Part shown: positions 37,501-48,784 of the stretch, piece by piece
Layout of the letters: every line of letters begins with the position of its first letter
Position numbering within the stretch: the first letter of the stretch is position 1
From: Cryptomeria japonica
Taxonomy: Eukaryota > Streptophyta > Pinopsida > Cupressales > Cupressaceae
Direction: 5' to 3'
DNA: 64,000 bases
Assembly: GCF_030272615.1 (NCBI RefSeq)
Contig: NC_081415.1
Span: 193,424,695-193,488,694 of the forward strand
The notes under the pieces: generated by a model
Seen by the model: only the letters and a program-made list of their open reading frames with translations
What the model was told of the DNA's origin: nothing
Databases searched by the model: none
Made by a program: the position numbers and the translations under genes

Positions 37501-38309
37501 TTTTTTTCTGAAATCAGGTGAACCTGAACTTGGAGGCAAAATTTGAAAGTCATCCACTCAAGATATGAAGATAATCAAAGAACAAATATTGTAGTACTCT
37601 GAATCTAGTTTCCAAACTACTAAAAATTTTCAAAATTGGATAAGATTAAGGTGGTCAAATCCTTTGCACACGAAAAACTGACCTTGATTTTTCTTGAAAA
37701 ACATAACATAGTGTCTGACGTGCGCATCAAAAAAAGTCATAGTTAGATTTAGTATTTTGACAAATCCTTTGGTAGAAAGATATTTAAGAGTGAGCAATAG
37801 AAGATGTGTAATTTTTTGTTGAGTATTTTATTTTTTATGATTTTTCCAGTCGAGCACATCCTGAAAATTAGGTACATGTTCGTGCGCGAAGCATGAGTTG
37901 CACTAAACAAATCAAAAATATATTTTTTTTTTAATTGTAAAGAATCAAGTGCACTACAATAATATATAATTTTTAAAAAATTTGGATAAGTATATCAAAA
38001 GTTATTCAAAAAATGGTGCACATATGTTTGTGAGAACTATGGAGACATTGGTAAAAGAAATTCAATAATAATATGTTATTGTTGTTCAAATTGAAAAAAA
38101 ATTATATGGTTAGAAAGCTCAGAAGATGGGTGAAAATATGGTGGCAATCTTAAAAATACCCACTTGATGAAGTGTAAACCTGAGAGAAATGGAGGGAAAT
38201 CAAACTTCCAAACCGTAGCTTTGTCATCCAGGCCTATTTCCAGGCCTAAATAGTCAAAAGCGCATACAAGGTACTACAAGTTTAAAAAGTGTGTATGGGG
38301 TACTTATGG

Positions 38310-38395
38310 TGTAAGTAGCCTGTACGCGCTCGTTTTCCTATAAACAGCGCGTACGTGCTCTTTTACTATAAACAGCACGTACGCACTATTGTATA
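38310..38395 (+). repeat. Left subterminal repeats (GTACGYGCTC units)
   Basis: Units of about 33 bases such as CGCGTACGTGCTCTTTTAC and CTATAAACAGCACGTACGCA. The same words occur at 48535-48720 near the other end, in the same orientation. Subterminal repeats of this kind are often transposase-binding sites. Confidence 0.7.
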
Positions 38396-38550
38396 ATATG
38401 ATATTCTATATATAATATGTGTATAATATGATATTGTATATATAATATGTGTATATACATATAATATATAATATATGTATATATATAATATATCAAACAT
38501 ATATACACATGTAAGTGTATTGTCTCCCCCTCTCTAACGCATACAAGGTG

Positions 38551-38551
<1 letters not shown>

Positions 38552-38612
<61 letters not shown>

Positions 38613-38800
38613 TCCATAGCCCATCCCTCTCTCTCCCTCATTCTCTCCCCTTCTCCCTTCCTCCATACCCCATCCCTCCCTCTCTCCCCTTATCCCTTCC
38701 TCCATACCCCATCCCTCTCTCTCTCGCTCTCTCCCTTCTCCCTTCCTCCATACCCCATCCCTCTTTCTCTTCTTCTCTCCCTCCCTCCCTCTATACCCCA
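38552..38800. repeat. (TC)n tract and CCATCCCTC-type minisatellite
   Basis: About 29 perfect TC dinucleotides (38552-38609), then repeated blocks of TTCCTCCATACCCCATCCCT separated by CTCTCTCCC. The same block recurs near 39900-39965, so the tract was duplicated within the element. Confidence 0.85.
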
Positions 38801-39514
38801 CTGCAACTGTGTCTGCACTTCTATAGAAGTAAGTGAATTTATTTCTCGTATGCAACTTCCTCTTTGATTTTTATCATGTATGCTCTCCTAAGAAAATTGA
38901 CTGATGGATTTGTGTGTGTATATTGAATAGGAGGAATAGGGTTTGAAATTGAACCATGGGTGTATTGCCGTGACAAACAAGGAAACTTGCAGCAATATTC
39001 TTCTCAAATGTGTTTTTAATGAGTAGAGCAGATGTGGAAAATAGTGTCAACAAAGCAACATGATGAGTCAAAGTACCTGCAATATGTTTTTCAAAAGAAA
39101 ACAATAGGTAGGAAGAGAAAGAGGGAGAGTAACATAGATGATGTCCTATAGAATGATAGTGGTGGGTATGCAAGAGTTCCCACGTTGTTACACAATGCCT
39201 GTCACCTAAAGAAATTAAAGTTTGTTGTATGCATGGCAGTGGTAGTATATGATGATCATCACTTGTCAAACAGCTTGGAACGGTACATACCCATGAAAGA
39301 AATCAAGTGTGTAATTCCTATAGTCACAATGAAGATCAATCTTATAAGCTTGAAAATTTAATAGCATCATATATTTTAGAACTTAGGCAGTACTCTTAGG
39401 GTTAGGTCAAGCTCTTATACTTGCTTTTTAGCGAAGCCTTGTTGTTTGTTCGCTTGGAGTCTCGTTGTATGATGTTTTATTCATAACTTTAAATTTAATA
39501 TATCATTGTATTAG

Positions 39515-39808
39515 CCCACCATATGACCCATTAGGTGTCATTAGAGGTCATATTGTTTCCTAAGAGGTCATATGGTGTCCTGTGACCCCTTAAGACCCCT
39601 CGGGACACCAATGACCCATAACAACACCATATGGTGTTCTAAAGGGTCCTATGGTGTTCTATGACCCCTTAGGACACCATTTGGTATCGTTATAGGTCCT
39701 ATGGTGTGCTAAGGGATAATATAGTGTCATATGACCCCTTAGGACACCCTATGACCCCTTAGATGTTGTTAGGGGTCATATTGTGTTCTAAGGGTCATAT
39801 TGTGTCCT
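39515..39808. repeat. Array of palindromic GGTCATATGGTGTCC-like words
   Basis: Degenerate units combine GGTCATATGGTGTCCT with its complement (AGGACACC, ATATGACC) and CTATGACCCCTTAGGACACC, at least ten times in about 290 bases on both orientations. The RNA or single strand could form many short hairpins. It lies about 600 bases upstream of the transposase frame. Confidence 0.7.
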
Positions 39809-39839
39809 GGATTCGATATATCTTCCTCTCCCTCCCTCC

Positions 39840-39890
<51 letters not shown>

Positions 39891-40101
39891 ATTCTCCCTT
39901 CCTCCATACCCCATCCCTCTCTCTCTCGCTCTCTCCCCTTCTCCCTTCATCCATACCCCATCCCTCTTTCTCTTCTTCTCTCCCTCCCTCTTTCTCTTCT
40001 TTTGTAATTCATATAGTCACAATCGAGATCAGTCATATGGTGTCTTGTGTCCTTTCTCTCCCCCTCTCCCTCCCTCTATCCCTCCCTCTATCCCTCCCTC
40101 T

Positions 40102-40163
<62 letters not shown>

Positions 40164-40415
40164 CCCCTCTCTCCCTCCCTCCCCCCTACTCTCCCTCTCC
40201 CTTCCTCCATACCCGTTCTTCTCTCCCAACCTCCCCCCTCTTCTCTCCCTCTCTCCCTCCCCCCTTCCCTTCTACCCCTCCTCCTCTCTCCCTCCCCCTC
40301 TCTCTCCCTCTCCCTCCCCCCTCTCTCTCTCCCACCCTCTTCTCTCCCTTTCTCCCTCCCCCCTTCCCTTCTGCCCCCCCTCCTCTCTCCCTCCCCCCTA
40401 CTTTCCCCCCTCTCC
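39840..40415. repeat. C/T-rich tract ahead of the transposase frame
   Basis: C-run then TC dinucleotides (39851-39888), a second TC run (40104-40158) and CCCTCTCTCCCTCCC words to about 40415. It generates long Ser/Leu/Pro and Arg/Glu frames in all registers that I do not treat as genes. Confidence 0.85.
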
Positions 40416-40431
40416 CATAAAAAAAGATCGT

Positions 40432-42665
40432 TTGATAAGCAAAACAAGTAAGTCATTAAACGTTAGTAGAACAACATTAAGTAAAGCATTAAAGAGGCAG
40501 GAAAAAATAGAGGAACCTAACAATAATTCTCTTTGGGCATTCTCAAGTAGACTACCACGCAAAGACAAGGTTGTTGTTGATGCACTAAAAACATTAATTG
40601 AAAAATTTTGGCATGACAACACAAGCGTTTCACCCAACCAAAGAGATGTTGTTAGAAGATGAATTGGGTCTACAAATCATGAGGCACATGCCAAACACTA
40701 TTTGGATATGACTCAAACTAAATTTTATGGAAGATTTCTTCAAAAGTTTCCTCAAATAAGAATTTCTTAAAGATTTTCTGAAATGGCAAAACCTTTTTAT
40801 ATTAAGATTAATCATGTACGCATCACGTGTTGTTGTAGGATGCATATTGAATTTTCCATGCATTATGGTATTTTTCGTCATATTTGTTCTACTTTGCACA
40901 CTAATGATGATTTGCAAGAATGTAATATACAAGCACCTCCTAAGTCGGTAAGAGAATTTATTTCAAGTGTGCTATGTAATAGACATGATGGTTGCATTTA
41001 TTATAAGATGCCTTGTTTGGAAGGTTCTTGTGCTATTTGTGGTGGTTTGCAACGTTTACCAAGATGCGTACATTTGGAGAGCACACATAAAATTGGTACG
41101 AAACTAGTTTCTTTCAAAAAATACAAGACAGAAACATATGGAGTTAAAGATGGAAAAGATTTGAAGAGATGTGAGCTATTGAAAAATGATATATGTGTAG
41201 CTCAATTTATGAAACTGTTTCAAGAGAAACTAGTTTATGAGTACATAATGCATACACATAGAGCTCGATGGTTAGATGAGCAATTCAAGTTATGTAAGGA
41301 CACATTTCCTCTTGGCACCATTGTCTCTATCGTTGATTTCGCTGAAAATTATACACTACAACCTCAAAATGAAGTGCAATCCATGTATTATCACTCTACA
41401 CAAGTTTCTATATTTGTACACATAGCATTCATGCATGCAGATGATAGCACAGAGGAGGATAGAAAGGTTGTAAAAGAGTATCACTTCTACATAAGTGATG
41501 ATCGTACTCATTCATCGGATTTTGTACAAGGATGCTTTAAAGTTTTCTATGATAGTTTAAGGGAAAGCAACATACGATACAACCGACACTTAATATGGTC
41601 AGATAATTGCACCGCACAATTCAAGAATGCAAGGATGTTTTATTGGTTGACAAGGATGCATATGACAAGCGGTGTACAACATTTTTGGAATTTCACTGAG
41701 GTCAGACATGGTAAGGGAGAGCACGATGGTGCAGGAGCATGTGTGAAAAGAGCCCTAGCTAGGGATGAATTGAAGTACGAAGGTGGTACTAAGTTGATAG
41801 ATGCAGAAACAATTGTGTGATGGTGTAAGTCTTTGATGGGTCCAGGTACGTCAATGGTTCGTAGATATTTTTGGTTGATCATTGAATCTAACATTGAAAA
41901 CTATCTAGATTGTTGTACAGTTGCAGGATCGAGTGACATGCACTCATTTATGAGTTCAAATTCAAGTTCACTGGTAATTTATATGAGACAGATGGTATGT
42001 TTTTGCTCTTCATGCATGTATTGTTTGTGGGAAGAATGTGAATCACAAGAGTGGGTTGACAAATGGTCTTGTAGACCATTGGTTCCCATTGATTCATATT
42101 AAATTCCCAAAGCACTATGATTGAGCCAAATGGAGACATCAGTGGATTTTGACCATGTATCCGACCTAGTGGATTCAGGTGATTTTTTGAGTTAATTTAT
42201 TTGCAAGTATTCTTTTTGGTTCATTTTGTTGTACATCATACTTTATTTTTGGTATTAATTAACACTTTATAAAATGCAGGTCATGTGTATGCAGTTGTTA
42301 CAGAAGAGAACAATGAAGAAGGAACAGATTACTATTTGTGTCATTGTGTTGAGCCTAAAAAAAAATTGACAACCACAATCATTGACGGAGAGGGTATTGA
42401 GTACTCAATAAGGTATGTTGTCGTGACATGAACATGGCTTCGGAGATACCCTATCAAGAATTCTAATGTTTGGTTGTTCAAGGACTTTGAAACACACAAA
42501 CATATTCTTCATTTATCTAACCTTATTGTTGCAACAAATATTCATTTGATGAAGTATTGTGGTAGACCTCATAACAAGATTTTATGGAAAGTTCATGAAT
42601 TTGACCACGAGGCAATACTTGACACAATAGGGGTTAGAGTTGATCCTGAAGACTCACTTGATTGA
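40432..42665 (+). pseudogene. Transposase gene of the 11.3-kb element (DDE type), decayed
   Basis: One frame runs from about 40432 to a splice site, with stops at 40660, 40768 and 41818 and two more near 42100-42118. The N-terminus has a helix-turn-helix-like KTSKSLNVSRTTLSKALKR. Likely catalytic residues, numbered from the ATG at 40783, are D185 (VDFAENY, 41335), D274 (WSDNCTAQFKN, 41602) and E313 (RHGKGEHDGAGACVKRA, 41719). A Cys-rich segment (VCFCSSCMYCLWEECESQEW) follows. A 101-base intron (42179-42279, GT-AG) keeps phase into exon 2, GHVYAVVTEENN to DSLD. Similar DFAENY...SDxC...HGKG proteins are common in metazoan genomes. The exact superfamily is inferred. Confidence 0.75.
42179..42279 (+). 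other. Intron in the transposase gene
   Basis: Donor CAG/GTGATT and acceptor AAATGCAG/G. Splicing joins a first codon base to GT and keeps the frame from DLVDSG into HVYAVV. The stretch is T-rich, as expected for a plant intron. Confidence 0.65.
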
Positions 42666-42734
42666 TTCTACGGTTCAGAGTAGAATGATTTTGAGAATTT
42701 TGTATAAATCGTCAACGAATTGTTCTGTATTCAT

Positions 42735-43060
42735 TTTTTGTATATATAAATGCCCATGAGCTGATTTTTACATGTTTAGGGGCATAATTTTGTATATTTA
42801 AATGGCAATGAGCTGATTTGTACATATGTACATGCCAAATTTTGTATATTAAAATGGCGATGAACTGAATCGCACATATTGTAATGCCAGATTTTGTATA
42901 AAAGCCCATGAAATGATTTGTATATTAAAATGGCGATGAGTTGAATCGCACATATTGTAATGCCAAATTTTGTATAAAAGCCCATGAGATGATTTGTAAG
43001 ACATTTTTTTGTATAATCAAATAGCCAAGAGCTGATTTGACAATATTTAGAGGCAAATTT
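42735..43060. repeat. Short AT-rich tandem repeats downstream of the transposase
   Basis: About five degenerate units built of AATTTTGTATATT, AAATGGCGATGAGCTGA and TTGTAATGCC, with period roughly 60-65 bases, for example near 42785, 42840, 42905 and 42965. Confidence 0.7.
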
Positions 43061-43209
43061 TTGAATAATATGTGACTATTTTGTGTGTCAATGTTTTGTG
43101 ACTATGTTTTGAGTATATGTGATGTGTCCCTGGTCAATCATGAGCATTCTTGATTCTTGTATAATCATGGAGAATTATTTGAGTCATTATCAGGTCATAG
43201 GGGTCATAG

Positions 43210-45235
43210 ATTGAGACTAGATACAATTTGAGCAAAAATTGTCATTGTTGTCAAAAAATTTGTCAAAAAAGTTGTCAAGCAACTTCTACATTGCGTCAGT
43301 ATGGTATGACTCTCGATGTTTCGGTGCTTTGGGATGCACGACAGGGGCATGCCTAGCATAAACCTGCCCACCCGAACGCGCTCGCGACGTCGGTTTGTGC
43401 ACATGATGAACCGAATCAATTCTAGCCAATCTGGCAAATTTTCATTACATGCAACTGACGATTTTTGTAGCAAGCAAAAAAATGCTACCAATTAAAAATG
43501 GCTCTGACTCGTCAAAAACTGAGACAGGCCATTGTAGAGGAGCCTCATGCAACCCCACGGGTTCAAACGGATCAACCATATGGGTCCTGGATTTGAAGAA
43601 ACAGTCTGTCAAATTTTGACAATTTTTTGGACTCAGGGCACCTGAGAGATCGCACCGATACGGTATGACTCTTGAGGTTCCGGTGCTCTAGGATGCACAA
43701 CAAGGGCATGCCTAGCATAAACCTACCCACCTGGATTCACTCACGACGTTAGTTTGTGCACACAATGAACTGAATCAAATCTAGCCAATCTAGCAACTTT
43801 GCATTGCATGTAACTAACGGTTTTTGCAGCAGGCAAAAAAATGCTACCAATTAAAATGGCTCCAAATCATCAAAAATCAAGACAAGTCATTATAGAGAAG
43901 CCTCACGCAACCCCACGGGTCAAAATGGATTGACCATATGTGTCCTGGATTTGAAGAAACATCCCATCAAATTTTGACAAATTTTTAGACTCAGGGCACT
44001 TGAGAGATCGCACCGGTACGATATGACTCGCGACGTTCTGACACTTTGGGATGCACGATAAAGGCATGCCTAGAATAAACCTGCCCACCTAGATGCGCTT
44101 GCGACGTCGTTTTGTGCTCGCGACATCGTTTTGTGCACACGAACTGAATCATTTCTAGCCAATCTAGCAACTTTGCATTTCATGCAACTGACGGCTTTTG
44201 CAGCAGGCGAAAAAATGCTACCAATTGAAAATGGTTCCGACTCGTCAAAAAATGAGACAGATCATTATAAAGGAGCCTCACGCGACTCCACGGGTTCAAA
44301 TGGATCGACCATATGTGTCCTAGATTTGAAGAAATAGTCTGTCAAATTTTGATAATTTTTTGGACTTAGGGCACTTGAGAGATCACACAGGTACGGTATG
44401 ACTCTCGACATTCCGACGCTTTGGGATGCATAGTAGGGGCATGTCTAGCGTAAACGTACCCACTTGGACGTGCTCGCAACGTCGGTTTGTGGACACAAAA
44501 AACCGAATCAATTCTAGCCAATCTGACAACTTTGCATTGCATGCAACTAATGATTTTTGCAGCAGGCGAAAAAATGCTACCAATTGAAAATGTCTCCGAC
44601 TCATCAAAAACCGAGACAGGTCATTATAGAGGAGCCTCATGTGACCCCATGGGTTCAAACATATCGACCATATGTGTCCTGGATTTGAAGAAACAATCTG
44701 TCAAATTTTGATAATTTTTTGGACTCAGGGCACTTGAGAGATCACACCGGTACGGTATGACTCTCGATGTTCTAGTGCTTTGGAATGCATGACAGGGGCA
44801 TGCCTAGCATAAACTTGCCCACCCGAATGCGCTTGCGATGTCGTTTTGTGCACATGAAAAACCAAATCAATTCTAGCCAATCTAACAACTTTGCATTGCA
44901 TGCAACTGACGGTGTTTGCAGTAGGCAAAAAAATGCTACCAATTGAAAATGGCTTTGACTCGTCAAAAACTGAGACAGGCCATTGTAGAGGAGCCTCACA
45001 CGATCCCACGAGTTCAAACGGATCGACCATATGTGTCCTGGATTTGAAGAAACAGTCTGTCAAATTTTAACCATTTTTTGGACTCAAGGCACTTGAGAGA
45101 TCGCACTGGTATGGTATGACTCTCGACGTTTCGACGCTTTGGGATGTACGACAGAGGCATGCCTAGCATAAACCTTCCCACCCAGACGCGCTCGCAATGT
45201 CAATTTGTGCACACGACGATCAAAATTTGACCATT
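43210..45235. repeat. ~360-bp tandem repeat array
   Basis: The anchor GGTATGACTC or a variant occurs near 43300, 43661, 44020, 44393, 44753 and 45111, giving periods of about 361, 359, 373, 360 and 358. The long third unit has an internal duplication of GCGACGTCGTTTTGTG at about 44100-44133. Units differ by scattered substitutions. Minus-strand frames of about 80-112 codons recur in several units but change register between them. It looks like a satellite array grown inside the transposon. Confidence 0.9.
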
Positions 45236-45294
45236 GTGAGCGTGAGGGTGCTCTTGCACCAAACACATATTGTTGTTTATATTCATATTGTCGA

Positions 45295-45560
45295 TTTTCG
45301 TTGTTTATATTCATATTGTTGAATACATATGCAAATATTCATTTAAATTTATAAAAAGGAAGCCACCAAATACACAATAATGAATTGAATACAAGGAGTT
45401 TTGTAGGGTTAATTCAACATTTTTGAAATTTTATCAAATCATATTCCACGATTGCAAAGTTTTATATCATATATTTTTGTTGTTAATATTCATATTGTTG
45501 ATTACATATGCAAATATTCATTTAAATTTATAAAAAGACAACCACAAAATACAACGAATA
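45295..45560. repeat. ~185-base spaced direct repeat
   Basis: TATTCATATTGTTGAATACATATGCAAATATTC... (from about 45308) recurs near 45490 with few changes. Each copy is about 75 bases and is followed by a CACCAAATAC/CACAAAATAC word. Confidence 0.7.
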
Positions 45561-45759
45561 CAAAATAATGAACTCAGTACAAATTTATTGGATCGAATAA
45601 TGATATTTATATATATATAAAAGGCATGTCTGCCAAGTCAATACAAGTATTACAAAAATGTGGCATATGCCATATCCAAATCGATATACAATAAAAATGT
45701 AGAATATATCTACATGTATTGGTCATTCTATGACCAAAACTAACACTATATGATCCTAA

Positions 45760-48381
45760 ACTTGTGGTGGATCATCAAAATCAAGCCTCTTCAATGCAGT
45801 GTGTAGCTCTGTAGATGGCTGCAAAACCATAATTCAAAAGCCAAGTTAGAATTCTTTTGTAGAAAATAGTTCACAATTAACAACATAACTATGCATTTAA
45901 CTTTAATTCATTTGCAATTGAAATGTAGATTACCTCATCAGCTGCTCTAGGAGCTAATGTCTTCGCTCTCCTCTCCTTGTCACTCTTAGGAGTTTTCTTA
46001 AAGACATACTTAAATGGATCCACGTTATGGTCGTACCGCGAAGGGGTCTATTGTAGATTAAATGTACAATTAATACAATGTACTAACATAAATATATCAA
46101 AAACACTTAAAAGCTATAATATAGAGAACAATGATGTACTTGTGCCTGAGATGCTTCTCCAATGGACTAAGGATGGCTCACCATCGATGTAGAAACTCTC
46201 GCTATTACCTATATAAAAATGTTCAAAGATTAAATACAATTAATATAATGATAAGTATTGAAGGTTAAAAACAATTAATTTTACATATCAAACAAAAGTG
46301 TACTGGATCCTAAGATGCTTCTCTAGTGCACAGAGGAGGGTTCGCCATTGATGAAATAGGTATGGATATTTCCTGTATGAAAAAATTATAAGATTATAAT
46401 ATATCACAAGTTCACATGTACGCGTGCATATAATCATGAAACCAAGAAAATAAAGTAGAGATACATACCTCTGCACTCTCTTGATCCACAGGCGAATTAG
46501 GTGCATTGAACAAATCCACATAGCTCAATGGTCGTTGTACATGTAAAATAGACAAAAAAACACTAATCAATCTACAAACCCCAACTAATACTTGACTTCA
46601 ACATTTTCAAACAATTGTACAACTAAAAATGTGTTCAATTACCTTCTTCCCACGTTTTGGCATCTTCAAGGAATTCTTTTTCTTAGGGCGATCCCTAGAT
46701 GCAGAGGGGGTACCCTTAAAAAAAAAAATTAACATGACATATTAGTATAGATAATAAATTAAACATAATTTTAAAAATCTAAAATGAAATGACTTGCATA
46801 TTCCATCAAAACAATTCATAAAAAGGGTTGTACAAAATATGATACTGTATAGCCTTGTAGGCCAAAATCGATCGCTGAGAGCATGATGTCATCAATCTGG
46901 GACATTCTGTCCCCTGTCAACACCTACAAATCAGAAATTGGACCAAGCATTAAAGATAGTTAGTATATCTTGTATTTTTTTGAATTCAAAGTGTACTATT
47001 CTATTTTAACATGTTACAAAATTTATACCTCAGGGATTGAAGTTGCAGCTATAATAACTGGGGGAGGAGTATGGGATACCGTTGCTACATCCTGAAATGT
47101 ATATTATTTGTCTCAATTTAAATCGATGTATAAATAAAAATTTATTTATGTAATTACAAATTTAAAGTGACTGATAAATAAAATGCTATGAATCCAAATC
47201 AACACATCTGTGTCTGTGGCTAATGGGCAAACACAATGTCCATCAACTCATCTGTCAACGTGAAATCCTCAGTCGTGCGGGTCTGACATCTACTCCCGCA
47301 AATCGTCCATAGAAAAGATGAGGATCTATCTACACCGACTGCATCATCTATCCCCGAGCATATCCCCGAGCAACTGATACACATATGTTGGATGGGCTTT
47401 CTGTCGCCACCTAATGGCTCATCATCCAATACAATAGGGTGTGCTAATGATGTCCCATGCTGGATGATGGCACCGGTCAATGTTGTGGCCGCCTGAAGAG
47501 TCTGTAGCTCCATCGACTCTTTCAGCTCTACTGGGACAGCCTAATGCACCTTGGGTTTGGGTGCCAGGGGGCGGCGACTCTCCGCGGGTAATCGCCTACG
47601 GGCTCTAGGTCTATCTTGGGTAGAGCTACCACCTCTACCATGGAACTCTCTCATGTCAAAATAATTTGGGTGCACATTGAGCATAAACTCACAATATACT
47701 TTTCTCAAAAAATATAATGGCACCTCATAATTATTACAAAGTGGATCATCAAAAACCATCCACCACCTCTGCCAAAAAAGATTATTCATCTGCACATTGG
47801 TACACCAATGTATGGGAAACCTCTTTGCATTAAGAGGTAATGACTGACTAGTTTTGGGATCAACGAAAAGGGCACATATTTGTTGTTTAGTAATATTTTT
47901 GTTTTTTACTCCATCGTATGATAGCCCATCGACATAGAATTGACGACACCTATCCCTGAAGCTTCCTCATTTGGTAATTTGTGTGGAAATAGCTATGGCA
48001 CCACTAGCTAATGTTTCTAGGCTAGTGGTGAGGGATTGATGATGCTCAAGTTCAAAAGTTTTCAATTTAACAATCAATCTATCAATTTTAGACGTATTTT
48101 GTCCTAACTGATTAATTAATTGCTCCTGTGTTTCGGGTGTGTGGTCAAAAGGAGGAATTGGGGGTTGTTCTTGTGTGTTTTCAGAAGGTGCATTTGGTTG
48201 TTCTCGTGGGTTTTCAGGAGGTGCATTTGGTTGTTCTTGTTCTGGATTAGAAGAATTTGGTTTTTGAAACAAAAAAATGAAAAAACCTAATCAAAATTAA
48301 TGAAATTAAATTCAAAATGTAAAACAAATTGAACAAACGGGAAAGAAAGACAAAAATAAACAAAAACTAACCTTGATCCAT
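45760..48381 (-). pseudogene. Multi-exon second gene of the transposon, function unknown
   Basis: Exon 1 is only 10 bases (48381-48372, ATGGATCAAG then GTTAG). Joined to the acceptor at 48242-48243 it gives MDQEQEQPNA in phase. Exon 2 runs to about 47220: a Pro/Glu/Asn-rich part, a coiled-coil-like part (INQLGQNTSKIDRLIVKLK), an aromatic part (NNLFWQRWWMVFDDPL) and a basic part (RPRARRRLPAESRRPL). Stops at 47967 and 47541 break it. Further GT-AG exons lie at about 47091-47029, 46923-46846, 46715-46645 (KKKNSLKMPKRGKK, possible nuclear signal), 46545-46470, 46052-45932 and a terminal exon near 45829-45760 ending LDFDDPPQV. I do not recognise the family; a DNA-binding or accessory role is a guess. 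Confidence 0.6.
46135..46375 (-). repeat. Tandemly duplicated small exons in the second gene
   Basis: Two minus-strand segments, one around 46300-46372 and one around 46138-46208, encode similar short peptides (TYFINGEPSSVH and SFYIDGEPSLVHWRSISG). Each is preceded by an AG after a T-rich stretch. One has gained a stop. This suggests exon duplication. Confidence 0.6.
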
Positions 48382-48534
48382 AGCTTGGAGGACATATCTA
48401 GCACCCCGTTCGCGGTTTAGGAGAGGAAATGGAAAAAAAACGAAGTAAAAATGCGCTATTCACGAGTAAATGAGACCCAGTTTTTTTTTTACTTTTTTTA
48501 TCAAACACTGCATATGCGGTTATATTTGGATTAT

Positions 48535-48720
48535 TAGCACGTACACGCTCATTTTTCTATAAGAAGCGCGTACATGCTCATTTTCCTAGGCGTAGTGCAT
48601 ACGCGCTCATTTTTCTAAAAGCAGCGCATACGCACTACTTTCTCTAGGCTCGGGAAGAACAAACCTAAGCGCGTACGCGGGAATTTCAAATTTTAAAAAC
48701 GTGTATGCACTGCTTGTTTT
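48535..48720 (+). repeat. Right subterminal repeats
   Basis: Four or five units such as GCGCGTACATGCTCATTTTC, GCATACGCGCTCATTTTTC and GCGCATACGCACTACTTTC, about 33-38 bases apart. They match the left set at 38310-38395. Confidence 0.75.
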
Positions 48721-48738
48721 TCCACGTTTTTTTTTTTT

Positions 48739-48780
48739 GTGGTGTCCACTTTTCTGACCACCATCTTTGTGCACATACCC
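48739..48780 (-). repeat. Right terminal inverted repeat
   Basis: Read from the outer end on the minus strand it begins GGGTATGTGCACAAAGATGG and continues through GTGGTCA. It differs from the left end by one base in the first 26. Confidence 0.85.
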
Positions 48781-48784
48781 TATA
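48781..48784. repeat. Right target-site duplication TATA
   Basis: Same four bases as 37447-37450, directly after the ACCC end of the element. Confidence 0.7.

Larger units (their letters stand above)
37451..48780. mobile_element. 11.3-kb two-gene DNA transposon (Sola-like candidate)
   Basis: Termini are inverted repeats. The left begins GGGTAAGTGCACAAAGATGG. The right, reverse-complemented, begins GGGTATGTGCACAAAGATGG: one mismatch in 20, with similarity on to GTGGTCA and an AAGTGGACAC block. TATA flanks both ends. The cargo is a DDE-type transposase gene on plus (40432-42665), a multi-exon gene on minus (45760-48381), subterminal repeats near both ends, pyrimidine tracts and tandem arrays. 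The 4-bp duplication and G-rich terminus, with the transposase motifs, point to a Sola-like superfamily; I cannot confirm that without a search. Both genes carry stops, so this copy is not autonomous. Confidence 0.8.

Noticed and set aside
38493-40662. Long Ser/Leu/Pro and Arg/Glu open frames up to 299 codons over the TC tracts
   Set aside because: They exist in most registers because pyrimidine runs lack stop codons. Only the part after about 40432 has real protein character.
43204-45314. Repeated minus-strand frames of 76-112 codons in the 360-bp array
   Set aside because: They recur because the DNA repeats, change register between units and lack starts in shared positions. No known domain.
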